From: Phycisphaerae bacterium
GTDB taxonomy: Bacteria > Planctomycetota > Phycisphaerae > UBA1845 > PWPN01
Direction: 5' to 3'
Assembly: GCA_012729395.1 (NCBI GenBank)
Contig: JAAYDF010000217.1
Span: forward strand, 1-44,601
Length of the DNA: 44,601 nt
The notes under the pieces: generated by a model
Seen by the model: the letters and a program-made list of their open reading frames with translations, nothing else
The model's database searches: none
What the model was told of the DNA's origin: nothing
Program-made: the position numbers and the translations under genes
Shown: one piece after another, positions 1 through 8,874 of the stretch
Numbering within the stretch: position 1 is the first letter of the stretch
Layout of the letters: each line of letters starts with the position of its first letter

Positions 1-498
1 ACACAAGGCGATTCCGGCCTAAGCCGAAATCATACGCGAACGCGAGGCTCAACACCAGCAGTGCGGCCTGCGCGAGCGGTTAAACTCCGCGCGTCATGAC
101 CCCTCGCCGCACGGCAGTACCATTCGTTCCTGACACCTTTTTGCGGGGCGCTCGCGTCCTGGGTAGTATGCCGCAACGTCAGGATACGCAAGAGCCGCCG
201 CGTGCCACCGGGAGGTCTGAGGATGGATGCCGATATCCGGAGCAGCGGTCGCCCCCCGACTTCGGCGAGCTCAGCCGAGCCGTGGCGACCGGAGTGCATG
301 ACGCTATCGCTGCCCAGCGGCCGCCGCGGGGGGCGGCCGCTACAGGTGTGGCACCGGCGTCTCGCCGGTGCGCGAGAGTGTCAGACTGCGAGTTGCCAGG
401 CGCACCGTACAGGAATAGCTTCACACACCGGCCGCCGCGGCTCGGCTGAGCTCGCCGAAGTCGGGGGGCGGCCGCTACAGGGAAACGCGGCACTCGGC
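1..498. other. Gene-free, repeat-rich region
   Basis: I see no credible gene here. Reading frames on both strands translate to low-complexity, arginine-rich peptides with no domain or ribosome binding site. The second half is built of palindromic repeats, listed separately. The upstream part (1-240) shows nothing I can assign. The long frame starting at 202 is an upstream read-through of the real gene that begins at 499. Confidence 0.6.
245..475. repeat. 40-nt inverted repeat pair around a hairpin
   Basis: Arm 245-284 and arm 436-475 are reverse complements at 38 of 40 positions. Between them lies a perfect 9-bp hairpin with a 3-nt loop (GCACCGGCG at 351-359, CGCCGGTGC at 363-371). The 23 nt at 344-366 recur at 35158-35180 with one mismatch, so the block belongs to a dispersed family. 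It sits directly upstream of the secreted phosphatase-family gene at 499. Confidence 0.75.
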
Positions 499-2052
499 AT
501 GCGCTCGCTCCTTGGGCTGAGCGTGGTCCTCGCCATGGTGCTCGGGCAGCCGTCCGCACTTGGGCAGACGCTCAAGAGGATCGTGCTCGACGGCCTGTTC
601 GAGGACTGGTCCACCATCCCCGCCGCCTTCACCGACCCGGCCGACGACCACGGCAACAGCCCGATCGACCTGCGACGCGTGTGGCTGGCCCATGATGAGC
701 GTTTCCTTTACCTAAGGTTCGAGACCCACCGCCCACTCAATCTCCAACACTTCGACGGTGCCCTGCGTATCCACTTCGACACCGACCGCTCACCCGCCAC
801 CGGGCACCCAATCGGCCCCATCGGTTCCGACTTCGCTATCCTCCTGCCCGAGCGCCGCGGGGCCGAGCAAACAAGTCAGGCGTTCGAGGCGGCGATCATC
901 AGGCATGTGGACTTCTCGCTCACTTGGGAGCCTACGCTAACCGGCGAGTGCTTCGAGATGCGCATCGCCCGCGACGCCCGCTTCCCACAGAGCGGCAACC
1001 CGATCTTCCCGCAGAAGAGCTTTGACATCGTGCTTTCCGCCCGCGGCATGCAGACGGATGTTGAAGATTGGGCACCCGACGGCCCCACCGCCCGCACTTA
1101 TACCTTCGCCGAGGGCACCTTGCCCCCCTACCGCCCCATCCCGATCGATAAGCAAGACCCCGCTCACGTACGGCTGGTCAGCTACAACATGCTCTGGGGT
1201 GGGATCATCCGCCGGCCGGAATACTACAACCGCATCCTCCGGGCCCTGCGACCCGATGTGATTTGCTTCCAGGAGGTCGGCCACTCATGGCGGGAGAGTG
1301 ACCCGCCCGACGTGCTCGTCAACGCCGAGACGGTCGGTGCCCGGCTCGACGAGATCCTACCGCTGGGCGACGGCCAACGCTGGCACCTGCACAGCCACCG
1401 AAGCTGTCTGATCGCCTCCCGCTGGCCCCTGGCCATGCAGGCCGACGACGTGCCCTTTGCCACCGGGGTCGGGCAGGCGATGGCCTTGGTCGATCTGCCG
1501 GATGATCGCTACCCGGCCGATCTGTACGTGATCTGCACCCACTACAAATGCTGCGGCTCGCTGGACAGCGAGGAGGACCGGCAGCGACAGATCCAGTCCG
1601 ACGGCAACGTGGCCTGGCTTCGTGAGCTGCGCGAGCCCGGCGGGCAAGCCACACTCCCGCCTCGGACGCCGTTCGTCATCTGTGGCGATCTCAACCTGGT
1701 CGGCGGCCATCAGATCCTCGATACGCTGGTTACCGGCAATATCATCGACGAGGCCCGCTTCGGCCCTGACTCGCCGTCCGACTGGAACGACTCGCCGCTG
1801 TGCGACCTACGGCCGTTGCACAACTCGGGCCCCGCGGCCTACACCTGGCGCGACGACGAAGCCGCCTTCACCCCAGGACGGCTCGACGCCATCATTTACT
1901 CCGATCGTGTCATGCGGGCCGCCCACAGTTTCATCCTCAACACCCGAGATATGGCCGCGGAGGATCTCACCCGATGCAACCTGCATCGCGATGACGGCCC
2001 CAAAGCGTCTGACCACCTCCCGTTGGTGCTCGATTTTGAGATACTCCCGTAG
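499..2052 (+). CDS. Secreted CBM9-like / endonuclease-exonuclease-phosphatase family protein
   Basis: A 517-residue protein with a signal peptide (about residues 1-23). A beta-sandwich region follows (about 25-210) whose opening DGLFEDW and later RRVWLAHDERFLYLRFE resemble CBM9/DOMON-like sugar- or haem-binding modules. The C-terminal half is an EEP-fold, Mg-dependent hydrolase: VSYNMLWGG, the acidic ICFQEVG, GDLN, and a terminal SDHLP. EEP enzymes cleave phosphodiesters in nucleic acids, phospholipids or inositol phosphates; the substrate here is not readable. The frame stays open back to 202, but the ATG at 499 is chosen because the signal peptide begins there and the upstream residues come from repeat DNA. 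The modular pairing suggests an extracellular, surface-bound hydrolase (inference). Confidence 0.8.
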   Translation: MRSLLGLSVVLAMVLGQPSALGQTLKRIVLDGLFEDWSTIPAAFTDPADDHGNSPIDLRRVWLAHDERFLYLRFETHRPLNLQHFDGALRIHFDTDRSPATGHPIGPIGSDFAILLPERRGAEQTSQAFEAAIIRHVDFSLTWEPTLTGECFEMRIARDARFPQSGNPIFPQKSFDIVLSARGMQTDVEDWAPDGPTARTYTFAEGTLPPYRPIPIDKQDPAHVRLVSYNMLWGGIIRRPEYYNRILRALRPDVICFQEVGHSWRESDPPDVLVNAETVGARLDEILPLGDGQRWHLHSHRSCLIASRWPLAMQADDVPFATGVGQAMALVDLPDDRYPADLYVICTHYKCCGSLDSEEDRQRQIQSDGNVAWLRELREPGGQATLPPRTPFVICGDLNLVGGHQILDTLVTGNIIDEARFGPDSPSDWNDSPLCDLRPLHNSGPAAYTWRDDEAAFTPGRLDAIIYSDRVMRAAHSFILNTRDMAAEDLTRCNLHRDDGPKASDHLPLVLDFEILP

Positions 2053-2488
2053 GCCCGTCCTTGCCGGGCCTCGACAAGCTCTCCTCGACACAACGAGGCA
2101 CTGATCGCACCGCCCATGGGTGCATCCGAATTTCAGGGGCACTGGGTGGCACTGGTCTGTACCCAGACCAGTGGTTGTCCCTGTTTGGCCACGGGTCGGA
2201 GTACCGACCCATGCCACCCTCGATACTTCGCTTTTGGCAACTTGCCACTGAACGGCGGATGCACCTACCGCCCATTCGCCGGCCACCTTGACCCCTCAGG
2301 TCGGCAAGGCGACAATCCCTGACGCGGAGCCTGGGGTGAGGTTTCGTTGCTGACGTGAATCCGCGGCGCGGCCGAGGGCGGCTGCCCGCCGCCGGAACCT
2401 TGCCTGACCTGCACAGAAACCGGCTCCCGGCCACGTGCGCGTCAGGTCGCGCTGGGTGCGCAGTTCACCGCCATAGGAGATCCCAACG
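2053..2488. other. Intergenic region with two hairpins
   Basis: No coding frame with support. It holds the two hairpins listed separately (2150-2210). A good Shine-Dalgarno (AGGAG near 2472) lies just before the ATG at 2489. I could not pick out a clear promoter. Confidence 0.5.
2150..2210. repeat. Two adjacent perfect hairpins
   Basis: CACTGGTCTG (2150-2159) pairs with CAGACCAGTG (2164-2173) across TACC. GGGTCGG (2193-2199) pairs with CCGACCC (2204-2210) across AGTA. No T-run follows, so an intrinsic terminator is not supported. The density suggests another dispersed palindromic repeat. Confidence 0.65.
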
Positions 2489-4003
2489 ATGCATCGCGTT
2501 TCCAGATTCACTTGGCCACTGGCGGCTTTGGCCTGTTTTCCAGTAGTGGCTATCCACAAGGCCGCGCTTGCGGATCAGATCCCCTCGCCCACGAGAGAGT
2601 TCCGCGCCGCGTGGGTCGCCACGGTCGCCAACATCGACTGGCCCTCGAAACCCGGCCTGCCTGTTGAACAGCAGAAACAGGAAATCATCGTGATTCTCGA
2701 CAAATGCAAGGAGCTGAACCTCAACGCGGTTGTGCTCCAGGTGCGTCCCCAAGCCGACGCGCTGTATGCCTCGGACCTGGAGCCTTGGTCGTTTTTTCTG
2801 ACCGGGAAGCAAGGCCAGGCCCCCGAACCACTTTACGATCCCCTCGAACTTTGGGTGAAAGAATCGCACTCGCGCGGTATCGAGCTGCACACCTGGCTCA
2901 ACCCCTACCGTGCCAATCATCCATCGAATGAAGGCCCCCTGGCCGACAGCTCGATTGTCAAGGCCCGCCCCGAGATGGTCGTGAAACTCGGCGACCAGGG
3001 ATACTACTGGATGGACCCGGCCCTCAAGGCGGTGCAGGACCACTCGATCGCGGTGGCCATGGACATACTGCGCCGCTACGACATCGACGGCATCCATTTC
3101 GACGACTACTTCTACCCATATCGTGAATACCACAACGGCCAGGATTTCCCGGACGACAAGAGTTGGGCCGCGTACGTGGGCGCAGGTGGCACCATGTCGC
3201 GTAATGACTGGCGTCGCGCGGCGGTGAATACGTTCATCGAACGGCTTTATCGCGAGATGAAGGCCGAGAAGCCTTGGGTCAAACTCGGGATCAGCCCGTT
3301 CGGAATCTGGCGTCCTGGGTATCCGCGGGGCACCACCTCCGGCATCGACCAGTACGACGTGCTCTATGCCGACGTACGTCTGTGGTTCAATGAGGGCTGG
3401 CTCGATTACATGACGCCTCAGTTGTACTGGCCGACCTCACAGATCCTCCAAAGCTATCCCCTCGTGCTCAACTGGTGGGTCGGCGAGAACACACGCAAGC
3501 GTGCGCTGTGGCCCGGCCTAACCATCTCGGGAGCGGATCGCGAAGGCGCCGCCGTCGAGGCCATCAATCAGATCATGATCACCCGTGGCATGGTGCCGGA
3601 AGGGCCGGGCAACGTCTTCTTCAGCATGAGGCATCTTGTCCAGAACCGCGGCAATCTCGCGACCATGCTGGCCGAGGGGGTCTATGCGAAGCAAGCCCTG
3701 GCTCCCGCGATGCCCTGGCTCGACGACAGCCTCCCCTTCCCTCCGCAAGTGCTTGTGAAGAGCGGCGCGAACGGTCTGGAGGTGTCCTGGCAGCCCGACG
3801 GTGACAAGCCCGTGGCCCTCTGGGTGCTCTACACCGAGCGGGATAAGAGCTGGGACTACCAGATTCTGCCGGGCTCGACGCTCAGCGTCGTCCAGCCGCT
3901 CGAGGGCAAGCCGATCACCCGCGTCGCCGTGTCCGCGGTCGACCGCGTCGGAAACGAAGGTCCCAAGAAAGTGCAGGCGATCACCCGCGGCGATCGCCGA
4001 TGA
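2489..4003 (+). CDS. GHL10 (DUF187) family glycoside-hydrolase-like protein
   Basis: A 504-residue secreted protein. A signal peptide (about 1-28) is followed at once by the family hallmark EFRAAWVATVANIDWPSK. A TIM-barrel-like domain follows (about 35-400) with VVLQVRPQADALY, HTWLNPYRAN, DGIHFDDYFYPY and GISPFGIWRPGYP, as in the YngK/GHL10 family. The last 90 residues look like a fibronectin-III-type beta domain (VLVKSGANGLEVSWQPD...VAVSAVDRVGNEGP). The family is assigned to glycan hydrolysis, mostly without a proven substrate. The start is well supported by AGGAG about 12 nt upstream. The gene is convergent with leuC. Confidence 0.9.
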   Translation: MHRVSRFTWPLAALACFPVVAIHKAALADQIPSPTREFRAAWVATVANIDWPSKPGLPVEQQKQEIIVILDKCKELNLNAVVLQVRPQADALYASDLEPWSFFLTGKQGQAPEPLYDPLELWVKESHSRGIELHTWLNPYRANHPSNEGPLADSSIVKARPEMVVKLGDQGYYWMDPALKAVQDHSIAVAMDILRRYDIDGIHFDDYFYPYREYHNGQDFPDDKSWAAYVGAGGTMSRNDWRRAAVNTFIERLYREMKAEKPWVKLGISPFGIWRPGYPRGTTSGIDQYDVLYADVRLWFNEGWLDYMTPQLYWPTSQILQSYPLVLNWWVGENTRKRALWPGLTISGADREGAAVEAINQIMITRGMVPEGPGNVFFSMRHLVQNRGNLATMLAEGVYAKQALAPAMPWLDDSLPFPPQVLVKSGANGLEVSWQPDGDKPVALWVLYTERDKSWDYQILPGSTLSVVQPLEGKPITRVAVSAVDRVGNEGPKKVQAITRGDRR

Positions 4004-4162
4004 CTCGCTACCGGGGCATGTGCCGGTCGACTTCAGCCGGCATCCTGCCCGCTCCTTCTGCCGGTATCATCTCAGCGCAGCCAGTCCCCCTGCGGCCGGC
4101 ACCACGCTTCGGCCACTGCGAGAGGTAGCAGCCACCGCGGAGTGCGATCCAGCACTCCCATG

Positions 4163-5563
<1,401 letters not shown>

Positions 5564-5840
5564 GATCGTGTGGTCCTTACAGCTTCCCGAGGCAGGCCGC
5601 CAGCCATTCGCACCACGGCCGGGTGGGCAGACAGCCGCCCCCCGCGGCCCATCGGCCGCACCGGTCAGGCTCGCGGTGTGTCCGGGGAGTAACCGCCTCG
5701 GAAGGCGTCGATTGTAGCCCGAGGCATACGAGGGGGCAATGGCCCGCACGCTCTCGCCGACTGCCGCCCGTCGAGCCCCCGGCCGGCTCGCGGGAGTACC
5801 AGGGAGCTTGACAGTCCCAAAGGCGTAAGGTAACGCGACC

Positions 5841-6578
5841 ATGATGCAAACACGCCGTACCATTCGCTGGGGCCGCTGGATTGGGTTGGGAGGCGGGTTA
5901 CTGGTTCTGTCGGCACTCGTCACGGGATGGATGTTGTTCCAGCATATCCCGAGTTGGTATCAGCCGATGGCCATCCCACCGGACCAACGTCAGGCGGTAC
6001 GCGACGATTTTGTGGGGACATTCGACAATCTGAGCGAAGGGCTCATCGAGTCCCGACGGTCCTTCGACTGCCGCTTCACCCAAAACCAGCTCAACGCCTG
6101 GCTGGCCGCCCGCGAGGAAATGTGGCCGGCCTCCAGGCACTGGCTCCCGCGCTTCATGAAAGACCCGCATGTCGTGATCGACAACCAGGGCATCCGGCTC
6201 GCGGTCAAGTGCCGCCAGCGCGGAGTGGAGATGATCCTGCACGCCCGCCTCCAAGCCCAAATGGAACCAGATGGGATCAACTTGCGTCTGATCGCGGTAT
6301 CGGCCGGCTCTCTGCCCATGCCACGGAGGTTGATCGAGGACCAGTTGGCGAGCTTGGACGGTAGCCAGTGGCCCGCGGGGGAGAGGTTCTCGAGCCAGAT
6401 CGGCAACCGCCCGGTGCCGCCGTTAAGCGCCCTGTTTGATGGCATCGTCATTCCAAACGGGTGGATCTGGCAGAACGGCGAACAGCCGTTCAAGATCACC
6501 GGGCTTCGATTCGGGCGCGGCGAGGTGGTGGTCACGTTTCAGCCGCTGCCTCGGTCCTCCTGGCAGGGAGCTCATTGA
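5841..6578 (+). CDS. Unknown membrane-anchored protein
   Basis: I do not recognise this 245-residue protein. It has a basic N-terminus, one hydrophobic segment (about residues 15-34) and a soluble remainder predicted outside the cytoplasm. The body reads as mixed alpha/beta with a FDCRFTQNQLNAWLAAREEMWP region and a strand-rich centre (VVIDNQGIRLAVKCRQRGVEMILHARL in pieces). That layout resembles lipid-binding or inner-membrane clamp proteins, but only loosely. Two ATGs are adjacent (5841, 5844), with GTAAGG about 10 nt upstream. It is divergent from leuC, with 277 nt between them, and its last 7 nt overlap the convergent phosphoesterase gene. Confidence 0.75.
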   Translation: MMQTRRTIRWGRWIGLGGGLLVLSALVTGWMLFQHIPSWYQPMAIPPDQRQAVRDDFVGTFDNLSEGLIESRRSFDCRFTQNQLNAWLAAREEMWPASRHWLPRFMKDPHVVIDNQGIRLAVKCRQRGVEMILHARLQAQMEPDGINLRLIAVSAGSLPMPRRLIEDQLASLDGSQWPAGERFSSQIGNRPVPPLSALFDGIVIPNGWIWQNGEQPFKITGLRFGRGEVVVTFQPLPRSSWQGAH

Positions 6579-6973
6579 CGGGCACGGACGACTCCGGGCT
6601 GGGCCCCGGCTGGGAGCTCGTAGACGCCCAGGAGCCGTCCCCCGTGCAATTCCACCACCCAGCAGTCAGGTGACCGCTCAAGCAGGCGGTACCGGCCGGC
6701 ATCCACTTGTCTGACACAGCCCCGCCCCCCGGAAATCGGCCCCTCGTAGTCCAGGTAAGCCGCCCGGTGATCGGCGATCCGTCGCCCCGGCACGCCGGAC
6801 GGTGCAAGGGCGGCCCCGGTAACCGTCGGATCGGACGCCAATTGCCAGGTCGCCAAAACAGATCCCACCTCGAACATCAGATCCCAATGAGTATTGTCCG
6901 ATACACTATGTTGGAGGAGGACGAAACGCAGAGTGGGCGCGCTCTGTACGCTGGATGTACTCATGGGTACCAT
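6572..6973 (-). CDS. Orphan LigD-type 3'-phosphoesterase domain protein
   Basis: A 133-residue protein made of one domain resembling the N-terminal phosphoesterase of DNA ligase D, which trims 3'-phosphate and ribonucleotide ends. Candidate metal ligands are visible: H22, H29 and D31 in the THWDLMFE stretch, and H69 with Y73 in DHRAAYLDYEG. The arginine normally two residues after the aspartate is a methionine here (M33), so activity may be altered. No ligase, polymerase or Ku gene is nearby. The start could be 6973 or the ATG at 6964; neither has a strong ribosome binding site. The 3' end overlaps the convergent gene by 7 nt. Confidence 0.7.
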   Translation of the reverse strand: MVPMSTSSVQSAPTLRFVLLQHSVSDNTHWDLMFEVGSVLATWQLASDPTVTGAALAPSGVPGRRIADHRAAYLDYEGPISGGRGCVRQVDAGRYRLLERSPDCWVVELHGGRLLGVYELPAGAQPGVVRARQ

Positions 6974-7071
6974 TATAGGCTGATATGTCCTTGCCCTCGC
7001 CCCTGGGCGGGATTACTATTGAGCAGTCGGCAAGGATGTCCCACGCCGGGCAGTCAGGGAGGCTATTAACC

Positions 7072-7818
7072 ATGTCGGGACCATTTGACAGGCACGTACG
7101 CGTGGCTGGGGTGGTAGTTTTGGCCGCGGTTCTTGGCGGCGCCTTGTGTGGGTGCGCCCCGAGCATCCAGGAGCTGCGCGAGCAGGCGGTCGACCAGTTT
7201 CGCAATCGCCAGTACATCGAGTCGATGGCCACGCTGCGCGAGGTTCTCGAGATCCGCCGCGAGGATCCGCAGGCCAACTATTACATGGGCTTGAACTATC
7301 GCACTATCGCCGCGCGCAAGTTCCGCGATGGCGATATTCCATCCGCTCGCCGCGAGCTGGACACCTCGATCCTCTATTTCACCGACGCTCTCAAGAGCTG
7401 GCCCAACTACATGGCCGCCGCCGATGCCAAGAACGAAGCCTTCGAAGCTCGCGGCAAGTACGACGAGGCCTTGGCGGTCAGCCAGCGCGTGGCCTACAAC
7501 AACCGCGGGGTCGCGGATCACTTCCTCGTCCTGGGCAACGAGTATCGCGAGCGAGGCGATTACGACAACGCGCTGCGGTACTACAAGATCGCCCTGTCCA
7601 CGGCTCCGGATATGGATCAGACCTACGCGGCCATGGGGCAGCTCTACCTGCGGACGGGCAACCGCACCTTGGCGATGGACTCACTTCGCCGGGCGCACGA
7701 GCTGAATCCATCCGACGAGCAAGTGGCACAATACCTGGCGAGCCTGGACGCCGCCTATGAGGCCCATCCGGCGAGCCACGTGCCGGCCCAGGTACCGACA
7801 CCAGCGCCCCAACCCTGA
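7072..7818 (+). CDS. TPR-repeat lipoprotein
   Basis: A 248-residue predicted lipoprotein. A hydrophobic leader ends in ALCGC-APS, a slightly atypical lipobox, placing the mature protein on a membrane. About four tetratricopeptide repeats follow, for example NYYMGLNYR, AAADAKNEAFEARGKYDEAL, DHFLVLGNEYRERGDYDNALRYYKIAL and TYAAMGQLYLRTGNRTLAMDSL. The tail is rich in Pro and Ala. TPRs are protein-docking surfaces; the partner is not visible. The ATG at 7072 is chosen over 6985 because GGGAGG lies about 10 nt upstream and the leader starts there. Confidence 0.82.
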   Translation: MSGPFDRHVRVAGVVVLAAVLGGALCGCAPSIQELREQAVDQFRNRQYIESMATLREVLEIRREDPQANYYMGLNYRTIAARKFRDGDIPSARRELDTSILYFTDALKSWPNYMAAADAKNEAFEARGKYDEALAVSQRVAYNNRGVADHFLVLGNEYRERGDYDNALRYYKIALSTAPDMDQTYAAMGQLYLRTGNRTLAMDSLRRAHELNPSDEQVAQYLASLDAAYEAHPASHVPAQVPTPAPQP

Positions 7819-7917
7819 CCCGAGCCCAGCTCGCAGCTTCGGGTAAAACGCGACGGTGCCGCGAGCGCAAAACGGGGCACCCCGCCATCCAAATATCAAA
7901 ATATTCCCAATTGTGAC

Positions 7918-7949
7918 TTGACGCGCCCGAGTCGAGCCATTAGCATAAT
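7918..7949 (+). promoter_or_regulatory. Candidate sigma-70-type promoter
   Basis: TTGACG (7918-7923), a 17-nt gap and TAGCAT (7941-7946), with the AT-rich tract AAATATCAAAATATT just upstream that could act as an UP element. The TAGCATAAT context also allows CATAAT with a longer gap. This would leave a leader of about 165 nt. The match is by eye to the E. coli consensus; planctomycete promoters may differ. Confidence 0.4.
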
Positions 7950-7969
7950 CCCTGTATTTGTGAGTCAGG

Positions 7970-7999
7970 GGGCGTGCGCGTTGGGAGACGCTCACGCCC
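7970..7999 (+). promoter_or_regulatory. Leader hairpin of the PEP-CTERM gene
   Basis: GGGCGTG (7970-7976) pairs with CACGCCC (7993-7999). Inside, GCG (7978-7980) pairs with CGC (7989-7991) across one mismatch, closing an 8-nt loop. It is not followed by a T-run and lies about 120 nt before the start codon, so an RNA-stability or regulatory role is more likely than termination. Confidence 0.45.
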
Positions 8000-8120
8000 G
8001 GATGGGAGAGAGAGACCCACCAACTGGCTCGCGTTTTTTCATGGCGAAGAGTTGCAGGTCCGACATGACGGACTGCGAATCCGTGCTGCGGACCCTGGCA
8101 CCTCTAGGGAGAGAGGAATC

Positions 8121-8660
8121 ATGGCAAGATCACTACTCGCAGGCATCTGTGTACTGGGGCTGGTGGCGGCCGCTCAGGCAACGATCATCGAAAGCGAGCC
8201 CAATAACACGATCCCAACCGCCAACCCGATCGTCGTAGGCGCCAAACCTTGGGCGGATGTCGGGGTCATGTCGCTGGGTGGTGCCGGTGGCGACGTCGAC
8301 TTCTTCGCCATCACACTGGTCAAGAACGATGTCCTGACCGTCGTGACGACGCCCCTGCAACCCATGTTCACGAAGCCGGACACGTTGCTGGCCCTGTTTG
8401 ATGCGGCCAACGTACAGCTTGTGCTGGACGACAACTCGGCCAACAACGGCAGCAGCACGGGGTCGACGATCATGTTCTCGGCTCCAGCCGACGGCACGTA
8501 TTACCTCGGTGTGACCGGCGCTGCTGATCTGGCATTCACGGGCGGCCACACAGAGACCGGCTTGTACATTCTGACCGCGAGTGTTGTTCCAATCCCCGAG
8601 CCAGCGACCGCGATGCTGCTGGCCACAGGGATGAGCGCTTTGGCTTGGCGACGTCGCTGA
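8121..8660 (+). CDS. PEP-CTERM sorted exported protein with PPC-like domain
   Basis: A 179-residue exported protein with a signal peptide (about 1-20, ending AAAQA). The mature part begins ESEPNNTIPTANPI, typical of pre-peptidase C-terminal (PPC) and DVUA0089-type beta-sandwich domains, with VDFFAITL and GTYYLGVTG strands. The C-terminus is a classic PEP-CTERM sorting signal: PIPEPATAMLLATG, a hydrophobic helix and a terminal RRR. Such proteins are processed by an exosortase at the cell envelope; none is in the window. The start is fixed by GAGAGGAA a few bases upstream of 8121. Confidence 0.9.
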   Translation: MARSLLAGICVLGLVAAAQATIIESEPNNTIPTANPIVVGAKPWADVGVMSLGGAGGDVDFFAITLVKNDVLTVVTTPLQPMFTKPDTLLALFDAANVQLVLDDNSANNGSSTGSTIMFSAPADGTYYLGVTGAADLAFTGGHTETGLYILTASVVPIPEPATAMLLATGMSALAWRRR

Positions 8661-8683
8661 TCGGCCAGCCAGCGTTACGGCGC

Positions 8684-8769
8684 AGAAGAACGTGTCAGGC
8701 GCCCTCGCTTTGGGGCTGGCGATCGAAGGATCGGCTAGACCCGAGCGAAGGTTCCTGGCACTTTTTTCT
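8684..8769. repeat. Imperfect 23-nt inverted repeat with T-run
   Basis: Arm 8684-8706 and the reverse complement of arm 8747-8769 agree at 17 of 23 positions, centred on GTGTCAGGCGCC / GGTTCCTGGCAC. The second arm carries a run of six T. It lies 23 nt after the PEP-CTERM stop codon and could end that transcript, but the 40-nt gap is long for an intrinsic terminator. It resembles palindromic repeats often seen near REP-associated transposases (recalled, not checked). Confidence 0.45.
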
Positions 8770-8874
8770 GCGCCTCGTGCATTTGCCGACGACTAGGCAC
8801 CGAGGGTACGATGCCCTTGGCTGCGAGACGAAGCGGAAGGCTCTTGTTTCTCCTTTGCGATGGGCTGACTGAGC

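Larger units (their letters stand above)
7819..8120. other. Intergenic promoter and leader of the PEP-CTERM gene
   Basis: This 302-nt spacer has no gene. It contains a locally AT-rich tract (about 7890-7915) followed by a candidate promoter (7918-7946), a strong hairpin (7970-7999) and a purine-rich GAGAGGAA ribosome binding site just before 8121. Confidence 0.5.

Noticed and set aside
5807-5835. TTGACA at 5807-5812 as a promoter for the gene at 5841
   Set aside because: No acceptable -10 hexamer lies 16-18 nt downstream, and transcription would begin at or inside the start codon.
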